The notes beneath the pieces were generated by a model. The model had not been told where the DNA came from. It searched no databases and saw only the letters and a program-made list of their open reading frames with translations. A stretch of 64,000 bases of DNA from Baekduia alba (GTDB taxonomy: Bacteria; Actinomycetota; Thermoleophilia; Solirubrobacterales; Solirubrobacteraceae). Shown one piece after another: positions 25,584 through 34,300 of this stretch; positions within the stretch are counted from its first letter, which is position 1; every line of letters begins with the position of its first letter. The translations under genes and the position numbers were made by a program. Location: the NCBI RefSeq assembly GCF_028416635.1, contig NZ_CP114013.1, positions 1,550,001 through 1,614,000 on the forward strand. The letters run 5' to 3'.

Positions 25584-26432
25584 GTGGGTCGCCGCGCGCT
25601 CGTCTTCTGCTGCCTGGTCGCGCTCGCCGCGGGGGCGGCGGGGTGTGGCGGCAGCGATGGGTCGTCGTCGGTCGCCACCACGCCGGCGCAGGTCGCGAAC
25701 GGGCCGGTGGCCGCCACGGCCGCGCCGGTGCGGGTCGCGCCGTCCCATGCGGCGGTGCCGGTGCTGATGTACCACGTGATCGCGGCGGCGCCGCCGGGCG
25801 CGAAGTACAGCGGCCTCTGGGTGCCGCCCGCGCTGCTGCGCGCCCAGGTCGCGGCGCTGGCGGGCGCCGGCTTCACGGGCGTCACGCTCGACACGGTCCT
25901 CGACGCCTGGCGCGGGCGGGCGCGACTGCCGGCGCATCCCGTCGTCCTCTCGTTCGACGACGGCTACCTGTCGCAGGGCAAGGACGCCGGCGCGATCCTC
26001 GCCGCTGCGCGCTGGCCGGGGGTCCTGAACCTCGCGTGGCACAACCTCGGCGTGCCCGGCGGCCTGACGCGCACGCGCGTGAAGGAGCTCGTCGGCGCCG
26101 GGTGGGAGGTCGACGCGCACTCGCTGACCCATCCGGACCTGACGACGATCGACGCGGCCGCGCTGAAGCGCGAGGTCGCGGGCTCGCGCGACGCGATCCG
26201 GCGCGCGTTCGGCGTCCCGGTCGACGCGTTCTGCTACCCGGCGGGCAAGTACGACGCGGCGGTCGAGGCGGCCGTGCGCGCCGCCGGCTACCGCGCCGCG
26301 ACCACCGAGGTCCCGGGCGCTGCGCGGCCGGGCGGCGACCGCCTCGCGCTGCCGCGCATCCGGGTCAACGCGACCGACTCGGCCGCGACGGTCGTCCACA
26401 ACGTGCAGGCTGCGCTAGTTTCCGCGTCGTGA
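25584..26432 (+). CDS. Polysaccharide deacetylase lipoprotein
   Basis: 282 residues. Lipoprotein signal VALAAGAAGCGG with Cys at about residue 21. NodB domain: VPVLMYHVI, motif 1 VVLSFDDGY (catalytic base and metal Asp), motif 2 DAHSLTHPDL (H-x3-H metal ligands), YPAGKYDAAVEAAV (motif 3). It removes acetyl groups from a cell-envelope glycan outside the membrane. The first gene of a three-gene operon; it overlaps the HD-like gene by 4 bp (GTGA). Confidence 0.88.
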   Translation: MGRRALVFCCLVALAAGAAGCGGSDGSSSVATTPAQVANGPVAATAAPVRVAPSHAAVPVLMYHVIAAAPPGAKYSGLWVPPALLRAQVAALAGAGFTGVTLDTVLDAWRGRARLPAHPVVLSFDDGYLSQGKDAGAILAAARWPGVLNLAWHNLGVPGGLTRTRVKELVGAGWEVDAHSLTHPDLTTIDAAALKREVAGSRDAIRRAFGVPVDAFCYPAGKYDAAVEAAVRAAGYRAATTEVPGAARPGGDRLALPRIRVNATDSAATVVHNVQAALVSAS

Positions 26433-27247
26433 CCGACGACGCGACGCCCCAGAGCCTGTCGGAGAAGGTCTCCGCCGCGCACATCCGCGTCCCGGCGCGC
26501 GGCAACCGCAAGCTGGACCGGCTGATCGCCGCGGTCAACGGCGACGTCCAGATCAAGGCGTGGTGGCACGCGGCGGCGATCAACGCGGAGCGCCTCGGCA
26601 TGTCCGACCACTCGTGGGTCCACATCCAGATCGTCACGAACATCGGCCTGCGCCTGGCGCGGCTGCTGTTCCGGCGCGGGGTCGTGCCGTCGGTCGTGAC
26701 CGACTACGGCCTGACCGAGCGCGACGCCGAGGTCGTGATCGCGGCGGCGGCGCTGTTCCACTGCATCGGGATGTCGATCCACCGCCAGGACCACGAGCAG
26801 TTCTCGCTGTTCCTGACGGCCGACAAGCTCCCCAAGATGCTGGAGCCGATCTACGACGAGCCGACGCGCTCGATCATCGTCGCCGAGGCGTCGCACGCGA
26901 TCATCTCGCACCGCTCCAAGGGCGCGCCGTTCACGATCGAGGGGTCGATCCTGCGCGTCGCCGACGCGCTGGACATGGCCAAGGGCCGGTCGCGCGTCCC
27001 GTTCGAGCAGCTGCTGCCCAACATCCACTCGTTGTCGTCCTACGCGATCGAGTCGGTGAAGATCTCGCCTGGCCGGGAGAAGGCCGTGCGCGTCGAGATC
27101 GAGATGAACAACAGCGCCGGCATCTACCAGGTGGATGAAGGGCTCGGAACGAAGTTGCGCGGCACGCCGCTGGCCGAGCATCTCGAAGTGGTCGCCCGGA
27201 TCGACGCCGAGCACGAGCAGCGGCTCGTCCCCGTCTTCCGCCTATGA
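26429..27247 (+). CDS. HD-superfamily protein with degenerate metal site
   Basis: 272 residues. Helical core resembling HD phosphohydrolases: AWWHAAAINAERLGMSDHS, then AALFHCIGMSIHRQDHEQFS, VAEASHAIISHRS and ILRVADALDMAKGR. The signature His-Asp doublet reads His-Cys (HCIGM), so a main metal ligand is changed. In relatives the segment is usually LLHDIGM (family knowledge). The C-terminal 70 residues (VEIEMNNSAGIYQVDEGL) look like a small-molecule or regulatory domain. It overlaps genes on both sides. Confidence 0.75.
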   Translation: MTDDATPQSLSEKVSAAHIRVPARGNRKLDRLIAAVNGDVQIKAWWHAAAINAERLGMSDHSWVHIQIVTNIGLRLARLLFRRGVVPSVVTDYGLTERDAEVVIAAAALFHCIGMSIHRQDHEQFSLFLTADKLPKMLEPIYDEPTRSIIVAEASHAIISHRSKGAPFTIEGSILRVADALDMAKGRSRVPFEQLLPNIHSLSSYAIESVKISPGREKAVRVEIEMNNSAGIYQVDEGLGTKLRGTPLAEHLEVVARIDAEHEQRLVPVFRL

Positions 27248-28092
27248 GCACACCGCGCGAGCTGTTGGACCGTCACCTGCGGCTGATGCAGGCCGGCGAC
27301 CTCGAGGGGGTGCTCGGCCAGTACCACGAGGACGCCGTGCTGGTGCGGTTCGCCGCGCCGGTCGTCGGCAAGGCCGCGCTGCGCGAGCACCTCGGCGCCT
27401 ACCTCGCGGGTCGGCCGGTGGTCAAGGAGGTGCTGAACGTCGCCGCCTCCGACGACGTCGTCAGCTACCAGGCGGTCGTCGAGCACGCCGGCGAGGAGCA
27501 GCGGACCTACGGGGCGCTGTTCCTGCGCGGCGAGCGGATCGCGCGGCAGGTGTCCGGGCTGTTCCCGGTGACGTCGGGCGAAGGTCGGCGGAAGTCCGGC
27601 GTGCACGTGGACCTGGAGCCGTACACGGCGTGGCCGTCGCGGGCGGTCCCCGACCCGCGCAGCGCCGGCCGCGAGGCGATCGGCCCCGCGCTGCTGGAGA
27701 TCGTGGCGGCCGAAGGCCCGATCCTGGCCGAGCGCGCGTACCGGCTCTACGTGAAGGCCAGCGGCGGCAAGGCCCTGACCTCCATCGCCCGAGCGCCGCT
27801 GAGCGGCTCGACGTTCCGGCTGCGCCAGGCCGGCGCCATCGACTTCGAAGAGGGCTCCGAGGTCCTGCGCCCAGCCGGAACACCCGAGGTCCGCGTCCGC
27901 GAGCTCGGCCCACGAGCCCTGGACGAGGTCCCCTTGCGCGAGGTCGCCGAGCTGATGCGCCGCCTGCGCGCCGCCGGCGCCACCGAGCTCCCCCGCGCCG
28001 TCCTCGACGCCTACGGCCTGGTCCGCATGACGGCCAAGGCCGAGGACTTCCTGGCCCAGGCGGAGCAGGTGTCGTTGATGGCCGACGTGTGA
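27244..28092 (+). CDS. SnoaL-like domain fused to DUF3320-like winged helix
   Basis: 282 residues. Residues 1-100 form a SnoaL/NTF2-like cone: LLDRHLRLMQAGDLEGVLGQ, YHEDAVLVRF, YGALFLRGERIARQ. After a linker, residues ~140-280 (LLEIVAAEGPILAERAYRLY, REVAELMRRLRAAGATEL, AVLDAYGLVRMTAKAEDFL) resemble the DUF3320 C-terminal domain of DUF4011/Superfamily-1 helicases. Here it is without helicase. Function unknown; the resemblance was judged by eye. Confidence 0.65.
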   Translation: MSTPRELLDRHLRLMQAGDLEGVLGQYHEDAVLVRFAAPVVGKAALREHLGAYLAGRPVVKEVLNVAASDDVVSYQAVVEHAGEEQRTYGALFLRGERIARQVSGLFPVTSGEGRRKSGVHVDLEPYTAWPSRAVPDPRSAGREAIGPALLEIVAAEGPILAERAYRLYVKASGGKALTSIARAPLSGSTFRLRQAGAIDFEEGSEVLRPAGTPEVRVRELGPRALDEVPLREVAELMRRLRAAGATELPRAVLDAYGLVRMTAKAEDFLAQAEQVSLMADV

Positions 28093-28320
28093 GGCCGGGG
28101 CCGGTTCGCGCGCTGTCGCCGGTCCTCCGCCGCCGTCGGCACACGCGCCCTGCACCGCCTCGGCACTGCCGCCGCAACCGGCCGCGGTCGTCGCCCCTTG
28201 CATCGCCACCGCTTCCGCACCGGTCGTGACTGCCCCGGCGCCGCCACCGTCGCGGGTCCTCCGGGGACGCTCGGACTGCGCGCCTGGTCGGCCGCTTCGT
28301 CGAATAAGCGCCTTGCGACC
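28093..28320. other. Intergenic stretch without supported gene
   Basis: 228 bp between the SnoaL fusion (plus) and the deacetylase-like gene (minus). It is less coding-like than its surroundings, with no promoter, repeat or stem-loop that I can support. It separates two convergent stop codons. Confidence 0.4.
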
Positions 28321-29238
28321 TCACCGGCGCGGCGCGGCCGCTGCCGCCGCCCGGATCGTCGCCGCGTGGATGTCCACCGTGTCGACCACGTCCGGCGCGT
28401 AGCCGCCGGCCAGGGTGACGACCACCGGGACGCCGGCGCTGCGGCACCGGTCCAGCACCAGCGCGTCGCGTGCGGCCAGGCCGGTCTTGGTCAGCGCCAG
28501 CCGTCCGAGGGCGTCGCCCTCCCACGGGTCGGCGCCCGCGACGTAGAACACCAGCTCGGGCTCGCCGAACCGCGTCCACGCCTCGTCCAAGGCCTCCAAC
28601 AACGCGTTGTTGTACGTCTCGTCGCCGGTCCCGGCCGGCAGCTCGACGTCGAGGTCGCTCGGGATCCGCGTGAACGGGAAGTTCCGTGCGCACTGGACGC
28701 TCAGCGTGAACGCGTCGCGATCCGGCCCGAGCAGCTCGGCCGTCCCGTCGCCCTGGTGGACGTCGCAGTCGACGACCATCACGCGCCGGACCGCGCCCTC
28801 GCGGCGCAGCACCGTCGTCGCGATCGCCACGTCGTTGAACATGCAGTACCCGCGCGCGCTGGCGCGGCCCGCGTGGTGCGTGCCGCCGCCGAGCATCGCC
28901 CCGATGCCGCCGTCGAGCGCGTCGCGCGCCGCGCCGAGCGTGCCCGCGATCCCGTGCAGCGTGCGCGTCACCAGCTCGGCCGACCACGGCAGTCCGAGCA
29001 CGCGCTCTTCCCGCACGGTCAGCGAGCCGCGGCGCATCCGCGTCGCGAAGTGCGGGTCGTGCGTCTGCTCGACGGCCGGCCACGGGATCGCGTCGGGCTC
29101 GGCGACCTCCAGGCCGTCGGCCTCCACGCGCTCGCGCAACAACCCGTACTTGCTCAGCGGGTAGCGCTGCTTGCGCCCGAGCGGGAAGGTCAGGCGGCTG
29201 TGGGACCACGCGCGCACGCTAGATGGTCGATCTGGCAT
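28321..29238 (-). CDS. Histone deacetylase/AcuC-like deacetylase
   Basis: 305 residues. Charge-relay His pair in LGGGTHHAGRASARGYC, zinc ligands in VVDCDVHQGDGTAEL (Asp, His) and YVAGADPWEGDALGRL (Asp), GGGY-like loop LAGGYAP. Acts on acetyl-lysine or acetylpolyamine; bacterial AcuC deacetylates acetyl-CoA synthetase. The lid Tyr is present (LAGGYAP). The ATG at 29238 lies 6 nt after the HxlR stop, so both are one transcription unit. Confidence 0.9.
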   Translation of the reverse strand: MPDRPSSVRAWSHSRLTFPLGRKQRYPLSKYGLLRERVEADGLEVAEPDAIPWPAVEQTHDPHFATRMRRGSLTVREERVLGLPWSAELVTRTLHGIAGTLGAARDALDGGIGAMLGGGTHHAGRASARGYCMFNDVAIATTVLRREGAVRRVMVVDCDVHQGDGTAELLGPDRDAFTLSVQCARNFPFTRIPSDLDVELPAGTGDETYNNALLEALDEAWTRFGEPELVFYVAGADPWEGDALGRLALTKTGLAARDALVLDRCRSAGVPVVVTLAGGYAPDVVDTVDIHAATIRAAAAAAPRR

Positions 29239-29244
29239 CGACCA

Positions 29245-29640
29245 TCAGGCCGCGATCGGCGTCGGCGGGCCCGTCGGCCGCGGCCGCGCGTCGAACTCGG
29301 CGCGCGCGCCGTGCACGTCCTCGATGTTGTCGACGGCCCAGGTCCGGATCGTCTCGACCGCGCCGCTCAGGCTGCGACCGAGCGGCGTGAGCGCGTACTC
29401 GACGGTCACCGGCACGGTCGGGTACGCGGTGCGGGTGACGAGGCCGTCGCGCTCGAGGTTGCGCAGCGTCTGCGTCAGCATCTTCTGCGTGACGCCCTCG
29501 ACGCGCCGGCGCAGCGCGCTGAAGCGCAGCGTCTCGGGCTCCAGGGCCAGCAGCACCAACATGGACCACTTGTCGGCGATGCGACTCAGCACCTCGCGCG
29601 TGGGGCAGGCGGAGCACAGCGGGTCATAGGTGGTATCCAT
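29245..29640 (-). CDS. HxlR family transcriptional regulator
   Basis: 131 residues. Winged helix with family core CPTREVLSRIADKWSMLVL, LEPETLRFSALRRRVEGVTQ, KMLTQTLRNLERDGLVTR (recognition helix), TVPVTVEYALTPLGRSL. HxlR proteins sense quinones, aldehydes or redox via the N-terminal Cys; here CSACP gives two candidates. It is divergent from a quinone oxidoreductase-like gene, with an inverted repeat between them, so it probably represses that gene and itself. Confidence 0.9.
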   Translation of the reverse strand: MDTTYDPLCSACPTREVLSRIADKWSMLVLLALEPETLRFSALRRRVEGVTQKMLTQTLRNLERDGLVTRTAYPTVPVTVEYALTPLGRSLSGAVETIRTWAVDNIEDVHGARAEFDARPRPTGPPTPIAA

Positions 29641-29657
29641 CAGGTACCAAGGATACC
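29632..29657. promoter_or_regulatory. Putative HxlR operator
   Basis: GGTATCC at 29632-29638 and GGATACC at 29651-29657 form a perfect inverted repeat, with the palindrome GGTACC (29643-29648) at its centre. It covers the regulator's start codon and lies directly upstream of the -35 region of the gene at 29708. Confidence 0.6.
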
Positions 29658-29693
29658 TCAAGGTGCCATCTTCCGGAAGGAGACCGAGACGCC

Positions 29694-29699
29694 TACGGT
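29694..29699 (+). promoter_or_regulatory. -10 element of the quinone oxidoreductase-like gene
   Basis: TACGGT, 8 nt before ATG 29708; a weak TTCCGG lies 17 nt upstream. Confidence 0.5.
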
Positions 29700-29707
29700 T
29701 CTCGTCC

Positions 29708-30625
29708 ATGGACGCCTTCATCCCCACCAACGACGCCGAGACGCTCGTGGAGCGCGCGGACGTGCCGGAGCCCGAGCCCGCGAGCGCCGAGCTCGTCGTC
29801 GCCGTCGAGGCGTACTCCATCAACCGCGGCGAGGTCATCCTCCTGCGCGGCGCGCCGCGCGAGAACTGGCGCCCCGGCGCCGACGTCGCCGGCCGCGTGA
29901 TCCACGCGGCGGCGGACGGCTCCGGCCCGGCGGTCGGCGCGCGCGTCGTCGGCCACGCCGAGCAGGGCGGCTGGGCGCAGCAGGTCGCGATCGCGACCGA
30001 CGCGGTCGCCGAGCTCCCGGACGGCGTGTCGTTCGAGGACGCCTCGACGCTGGGCGTCGCCGCGCTGACCGCGCTGCGGCTGCTGCGCGTGGCGCCCGAC
30101 GTCGCGGGCCGCCGCCTGCTGATCACCGGCGCGTCGGGCGGCGTCGGCCACTTCCTCACCGAGCTGGCCATCGCGCGCGGGGCGGAGGTCGTCGCGGTGT
30201 CGCGGCGCGGCGAGCGGCTCGCCGCACTCGGCGCGGCCGTCGTCGCCGACCTCGACGCCGCGCACGGCCCGTTCGATGTCGTCTTCGAGTCCGTGGGCGG
30301 CGACGCGTTCGCGCCCGCTGCCGCGCTCGCGGCGTTCGGCGGCGTCGTCGTCTGGCTCGGCCAGGCCTCCGGCGCGCCCGTCACGGTCGACTTCTTCGCG
30401 ACCGTCGGCGGCGACGGCCCGCCCGCCGCGATCGTCCCGTTCTCCTACTGGCGCACCGGTGCGTCGGACGCCGACGACCTCGCGACGCTCGCCGGCCTCG
30501 TCGCCCGCGGCATCCTGCACCCGGAGATCGGCGCGGTCGAGGACTGGACCGAGACACCGCGGCTGCTGCGCGCGCTGGCCGACCGCGAGCTGATCGGCAA
30601 CGCGGTGCTGCGCGTGGGCGGCTAG
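29708..30625 (+). CDS. Zinc-independent quinone oxidoreductase-like MDR dehydrogenase
   Basis: 305 residues. MDR layout: VEAYSINRGEVILLRG (GroES-like part), RPGADVAGRVIHAA, then Rossmann fold LLITGASGGVGHFLTELAIARGAEVVAVSRR with the AxxGxxG nucleotide motif. It lacks the Cys/His zinc ligands of alcohol dehydrogenases. Probably an NADPH quinone or enone reductase. Divergent from HxlR, whose operator overlaps its promoter. Ends NAVLRVGG; converges with the MFS gene, overlapping by 4 bp. Confidence 0.9.
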   Translation: MDAFIPTNDAETLVERADVPEPEPASAELVVAVEAYSINRGEVILLRGAPRENWRPGADVAGRVIHAAADGSGPAVGARVVGHAEQGGWAQQVAIATDAVAELPDGVSFEDASTLGVAALTALRLLRVAPDVAGRRLLITGASGGVGHFLTELAIARGAEVVAVSRRGERLAALGAAVVADLDAAHGPFDVVFESVGGDAFAPAAALAAFGGVVVWLGQASGAPVTVDFFATVGGDGPPAAIVPFSYWRTGASDADDLATLAGLVARGILHPEIGAVEDWTETPRLLRALADRELIGNAVLRVGG

Positions 30626-31827
30626 GCCACGGCGGCCGCGGGCGCGGGTGCCGGCACCTGCAGCGTCCCCGCCCGCGCCGCCGCCAGCCCGGCCGCCGCG
30701 ACACCCGCGGCGCCCATCGCCACGAACGCCGGTCCGGTGCCGGCCGCTTCGACGACCGCGCCCGCCAGCGCCGAGCCGAGCGCGACGCCGCTGGCCAGGG
30801 CGGTGATGTTCCAGGAGAACGCCTCGGTCGTCGTGCCGGGGCGGGCGAGCTCGCCGGTCAGCGTCATCGTGGTCGCGAAGACCGGCGCGATCGACGCGCC
30901 CGCGGCCAGGAGCAGCGCGCCCAGCGCGACCGCCGACGTGCCGCCGGCGACGAGCGCCATGTGCGTGGCGCCCAGCATGACCAGGAGCACCAGCAGCTCG
31001 CGCGCGCCCCGCGCGCCGCCCAGCCGCGCCGCCGCGATCCCGCCGACGAGCGAGCCGACGCCCCAGATCGCGAGCAGCGCGCTCGTCGCGCCGGTGCCGT
31101 GCGCGCTCCCCGCGGCGGTCACCGCGACCTCGATCCCGCCCATGACGACGCCGATCAGCGTGGTGACCGCGGCGATCGTGAGCACGCCCGGCGCCTGCAG
31201 CGCGCTGCCCCGCGCGGCGCCGCCGGCGCCGACGCTGGCGTCCGGCCGCCAGGCGCGCGACGCGGGTTCGGCGGCGAACGCGACCGTCCCGACCGCCAAC
31301 ACGACGCCGAGCACGGCCATCGCCGCGCCGGTCGACGTGGCCGCGGCCAGGAGCAGGAAGCCCGCGGGACCTGAGATGTAGGTCAGCTCCAGCGCCGCCG
31401 CCTCGAGCGCGAACGCGGAGCGCACGGCCTCGCGGTCGCCGTCGAGGACGTCGGGCCACAGGGTCCGCAGGCACGCGCCCGTCGGCGGCTGCGCGGCGCC
31501 GGCCACGGCCGCGAGCGCCGCGATCGCGCCGAGCGGGGCGGAGTGGGGGAGGGATCCGAGCGCCACGTACGTGCCGCCGGCCACGAGCCCGGACGCCACG
31601 AGCACGGCGGTCTGCCCGCGCCGGTCGACGATCCCGCCGAGCAGCGGCGCCGCCACCGCGACGGCCAGCGCGGCCGCGGCCGCGACGAGCCCCGCCGCGG
31701 CGTAGGAGCCGGTCAGCGCGTGGGCGTGGACGACGATGAGCACGCCGGCGCCGGCGGTGGGAACGCGCGCGGCGACGTTCAACGCGAACAACCGCTTGAC
31801 GCCGGGATGACGGAGGACCGTGGACAC
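30622..31827 (-). CDS. MFS transporter
   Basis: 401 residues with 12 predicted helices. Starts STVLRHPGVKRLFALNVAAR, has the A-motif region LLGGIVDRRGQTAVLVAS after helix 2 and GGIAAARLGGARGARELL in the second half. Probably drug or metabolite efflux. GTG 31827 is chosen as start; GTG 31872 adds 15 residues without change in topology. Divergent from the ArsR-type regulator at 31906, which probably controls it. Confidence 0.88.
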   Translation of the reverse strand: MSTVLRHPGVKRLFALNVAARVPTAGAGVLIVVHAHALTGSYAAAGLVAAAAALAVAVAAPLLGGIVDRRGQTAVLVASGLVAGGTYVALGSLPHSAPLGAIAALAAVAGAAQPPTGACLRTLWPDVLDGDREAVRSAFALEAAALELTYISGPAGFLLLAAATSTGAAMAVLGVVLAVGTVAFAAEPASRAWRPDASVGAGGAARGSALQAPGVLTIAAVTTLIGVVMGGIEVAVTAAGSAHGTGATSALLAIWGVGSLVGGIAAARLGGARGARELLVLLVMLGATHMALVAGGTSAVALGALLLAAGASIAPVFATTMTLTGELARPGTTTEAFSWNITALASGVALGSALAGAVVEAAGTGPAFVAMGAAGVAAAGLAAARAGTLQVPAPAPAAAVA

Positions 31828-31865
31828 CCGACCACGGTCCACCACCGACCGCGAAGGCGCCAACA

Positions 31866-31885
31866 GATTCACGCCAGCGCGAATC
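31866..31885. promoter_or_regulatory. Possible operator between MFS and DUF5937/ArsR genes
   Basis: Inverted repeat GATTC (31866-31870) and GAATC (31881-31885), between the divergent starts. Short arms. Confidence 0.3.
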
Positions 31886-31891
31886 CTGGAG

Positions 31892-31897
31892 TACGCT
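31892..31897 (+). promoter_or_regulatory. -10 element of the ArsR-type regulator
   Basis: TACGCT, 8 nt before GTG 31906; TTCACG at 31868-31873 is a fair -35 with 18-nt spacer. Confidence 0.5.
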
Positions 31898-31905
31898 CGA
31901 CCCGC

Positions 31906-32880
31906 GTGATCGCGTATCGCTTCAGCCACGAAGACCTCCTGCGGACGCGCTTCGCGATCTCTCCGCTGATGGAGCTGTCGGGCGCCGTCGAGGCCGTCCG
32001 CGAGCCCGAGGGGCGCCAGATCCACGCGCCCTTCGTCGCGTGGGCGCAGCCGCGGATAATCGACCTCGACTGGGACCTCCTGAGCGCCGTGATCCCGACC
32101 GGCGGCCGATGGTACCCGGACTTCGTGATCCCGCCGCCCACCGAGGCTCAGCCTCGACTTGAGGGTGAGCTTCGCAGAGTTCTGGAGACCGATCCGGCGC
32201 AGGTCGCGCACGAGATGCGCCTCGCCTACCCGGACGGCCTGCCGCCTGCCGCCCGGCTGCTGGTCGACCGGCCGGGCACCGGGATCCGTCGCCTCGTCGA
32301 CCAGATGCGCGCCTTCTGGGACGCGGTGCTGGCGCCGCGATGGGAGGACATCCTCGCGTTGCTCGAAGCCGAGATCGCCGAGCGCGGGCGCAACCTGGCG
32401 ACGATCGGTCCGGCGGCCGCGTTCGCCGACCTCGGCGACGAGGTCGCGTGGCGCGACGGCGGCGTCGAGGTGCGGGCGCGCACCGAGCGCGAGGTCGACC
32501 TGGCCGGTCGCGGTCTCCTGCTCGTCCCGGCCGTGTTCTCGTGGCCGGTCGTCTGGCCGATCAACGATCCGCCGTGGCAGCCGACGATCGTCTACCCGCC
32601 GCGCGGGATCGCGGACCTCTGGGCGCCGCAGGCGCTGCGCGACACCTCCGCGCTCGACGACCTCCTGGGCGCGCGCCGCGCGGCGGTCCTCAACGGCCTG
32701 GACCGTCCGGTCTCCACGCTCGACCTCGCGCGCCGTCTGGGCGCGAGCCCGGCGGGCGTGTCCGGCCATCTCGGCGTCCTGCGCCGCGCCGGCCTGGTCA
32801 TCGGCCGGCGCGACGGACGCCAGGTGCTCTACGGCCGGACGGGGGCCGGCGACCGCCTGCTCCGCGCGGCTATGCGCTGA
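31906..32880 (+). CDS. ArsR-type regulator with DUF5937 N-terminal domain
   Basis: 324 residues. The N-terminal 240 residues (YRFSHEDLLRTRFAISPLME, VFSWPVVWPINDPPWQPTI) match the DUF5937 type found fused to a winged helix. The C-terminal HTH is RRAAVLNGLDRPVSTLDLAR then ASPAGVSGHLGVLRRAGLV. Effector-responsive repressor; the probable target is the adjacent, divergent MFS gene. It overlaps the carotenoid oxygenase stop by 11 bp. Confidence 0.85.
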   Translation: MIAYRFSHEDLLRTRFAISPLMELSGAVEAVREPEGRQIHAPFVAWAQPRIIDLDWDLLSAVIPTGGRWYPDFVIPPPTEAQPRLEGELRRVLETDPAQVAHEMRLAYPDGLPPAARLLVDRPGTGIRRLVDQMRAFWDAVLAPRWEDILALLEAEIAERGRNLATIGPAAAFADLGDEVAWRDGGVEVRARTEREVDLAGRGLLLVPAVFSWPVVWPINDPPWQPTIVYPPRGIADLWAPQALRDTSALDDLLGARRAAVLNGLDRPVSTLDLARRLGASPAGVSGHLGVLRRAGLVIGRRDGRQVLYGRTGAGDRLLRAAMR

Positions 32881-34300
32881 AGAACTGGCCGTGGAACCCG
32901 AACGGGATGTGGTGCGGCGCCTCGGCCCGCGCGATCTCGGTGAAGGTCTGCGCGTCGAGGACCAGCAGGAACGAGCGGCCCTCCGCCGCGTCGAGGACGA
33001 CCGACAGGACCACGCCGTCGTCTTCCGCGTCGGCGCCCGGCCGCGCCACGAAGACCGGCTCGCCGGCCCAGGCGTCCGGCTCGTCCCAGACCGCGTAGGA
33101 GCCGTCGGTCACGTCGATCTTGACCAATCGCTTCAGGAACGCCGCGCCGCCGGCGCTGCCGCCGTAGGCATAGCGGTAGGGCTGGCCGTTGCGCGTCCGG
33201 TAGTTGATGCGCGGCAGCTCGAGGTCGACGTCGGCCAGCTCGCGCACGGTCGCGCGGCCGCCGCCCGCCGGCAGCGTCAGGCGCACGGGCCGCGCGCCGA
33301 GGTCGCTGTGGTCGCTGCCCGAGCGCAGGCGGTCGAGCTCCAGGAGCTCGATGATCGAGGCGTCGTCATGCGCGCAGAGGTCGACCACGACGTCGTCGCC
33401 GTCCTCGTACGCGTTGATGGTGTGGAACACGAAGAACGGGTCGGCGACCCAGGTCCGGGCGAGCGCGCCGGTGGCGCGGTCGAACGCATGGATCTTGACG
33501 CCCAGCTCGGGCTTCCACTTGTAGTTGTGGATGAACGCCTTGCCGCCGAGCGCGAGCTTGAGCGGGTTGACGACGAGCGGGTTCTCGATCAGGACCGCAT
33601 AGCGCGGAGTCAGCGAGAAGGAGTGCATGTAGGACGGCTCGCGCACCGGCAGCGTCGCGACCACGCGCCCCTCGCTCGCCGAGCGGCGCGCGTAGACGCG
33701 GTACTCGGACGTGCGCCCGAGGTGCGCGGCGAAGTTGACGAGCTCGCTGACCCCGTCCCCGCCCACCCCGTGGTGCGGGTGCGCGGTCGTGATCTGCCCG
33801 AACTGCTTGGCGCCGGCGTCGGCGCGGACGGTGGCCAGCGTCTCGGGGTCGAAGGCGACCGCGACCGGCGTCTCGGTCATGGCGATGTACTCGTCGCCCA
33901 GGCGCGAGAGGTTCACGTTGGTGTTGTCGGTCGTCACCTGCGAGAACACCGACGACACGCGCTGGAACAGCGAGCGGCACGGGTCGGTCGCGAAGCCCGC
34001 GATCGACGTGCCGCCGGTCGCCAGCGCGTCGCGGCGCGCGGCCGTGTCCAGGAACGCCGAGGCGTAGGACACGCTGCCGTCGCCCGCGAAGCCGAAGCGG
34101 TTGAGCATCGCCATGCCGTCGAACCAGTGGGCGACCGAGCGCTGCTCGAAGTCCATCTGCGCGGGCGTGACGCGGACCAGCCCGCCGTGCAGCCACGCCG
34201 GCACCTCGCCCGACACCGCGAGCGCATCGACCCGGACCTCCTCGGTCTGATCGGCGAACCCGAGCCGGTAGTCGGTCTGCGTGCCGGATACGATGCTCAT
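32870..34300 (-). CDS. Carotenoid cleavage oxygenase (RPE65 family)
   Basis: 476 residues. Seven-bladed propeller with the four iron-binding His at the usual places: TAHPHHGVG, SYMHSFSLTP, PFFVFHTINAYE and the terminal IPFGFHGQF. HWFDGMAMLNRFGF near the N-terminus is a family hallmark. Fe(II)-dependent cleavage of a carotenoid, apocarotenoid or stilbenoid double bond with O2. Divergent from a PadR regulator, sharing the ATAGTC dyad. Confidence 0.93.
   Translation of the reverse strand: MSIVSGTQTDYRLGFADQTEEVRVDALAVSGEVPAWLHGGLVRVTPAQMDFEQRSVAHWFDGMAMLNRFGFAGDGSVSYASAFLDTAARRDALATGGTSIAGFATDPCRSLFQRVSSVFSQVTTDNTNVNLSRLGDEYIAMTETPVAVAFDPETLATVRADAGAKQFGQITTAHPHHGVGGDGVSELVNFAAHLGRTSEYRVYARRSASEGRVVATLPVREPSYMHSFSLTPRYAVLIENPLVVNPLKLALGGKAFIHNYKWKPELGVKIHAFDRATGALARTWVADPFFVFHTINAYEDGDDVVVDLCAHDDASIIELLELDRLRSGSDHSDLGARPVRLTLPAGGGRATVRELADVDLELPRINYRTRNGQPYRYAYGGSAGGAAFLKRLVKIDVTDGSYAVWDEPDAWAGEPVFVARPGADAEDDGVVLSVVLDAAEGRSFLLVLDAQTFTEIARAEAPHHIPFGFHGQFFSA

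Noticed and set aside
23343-26399. Minus-strand open frame of 1018 codons
   Set aside because: Antisense to ppk1 and the deacetylase lipoprotein, without domain motifs.
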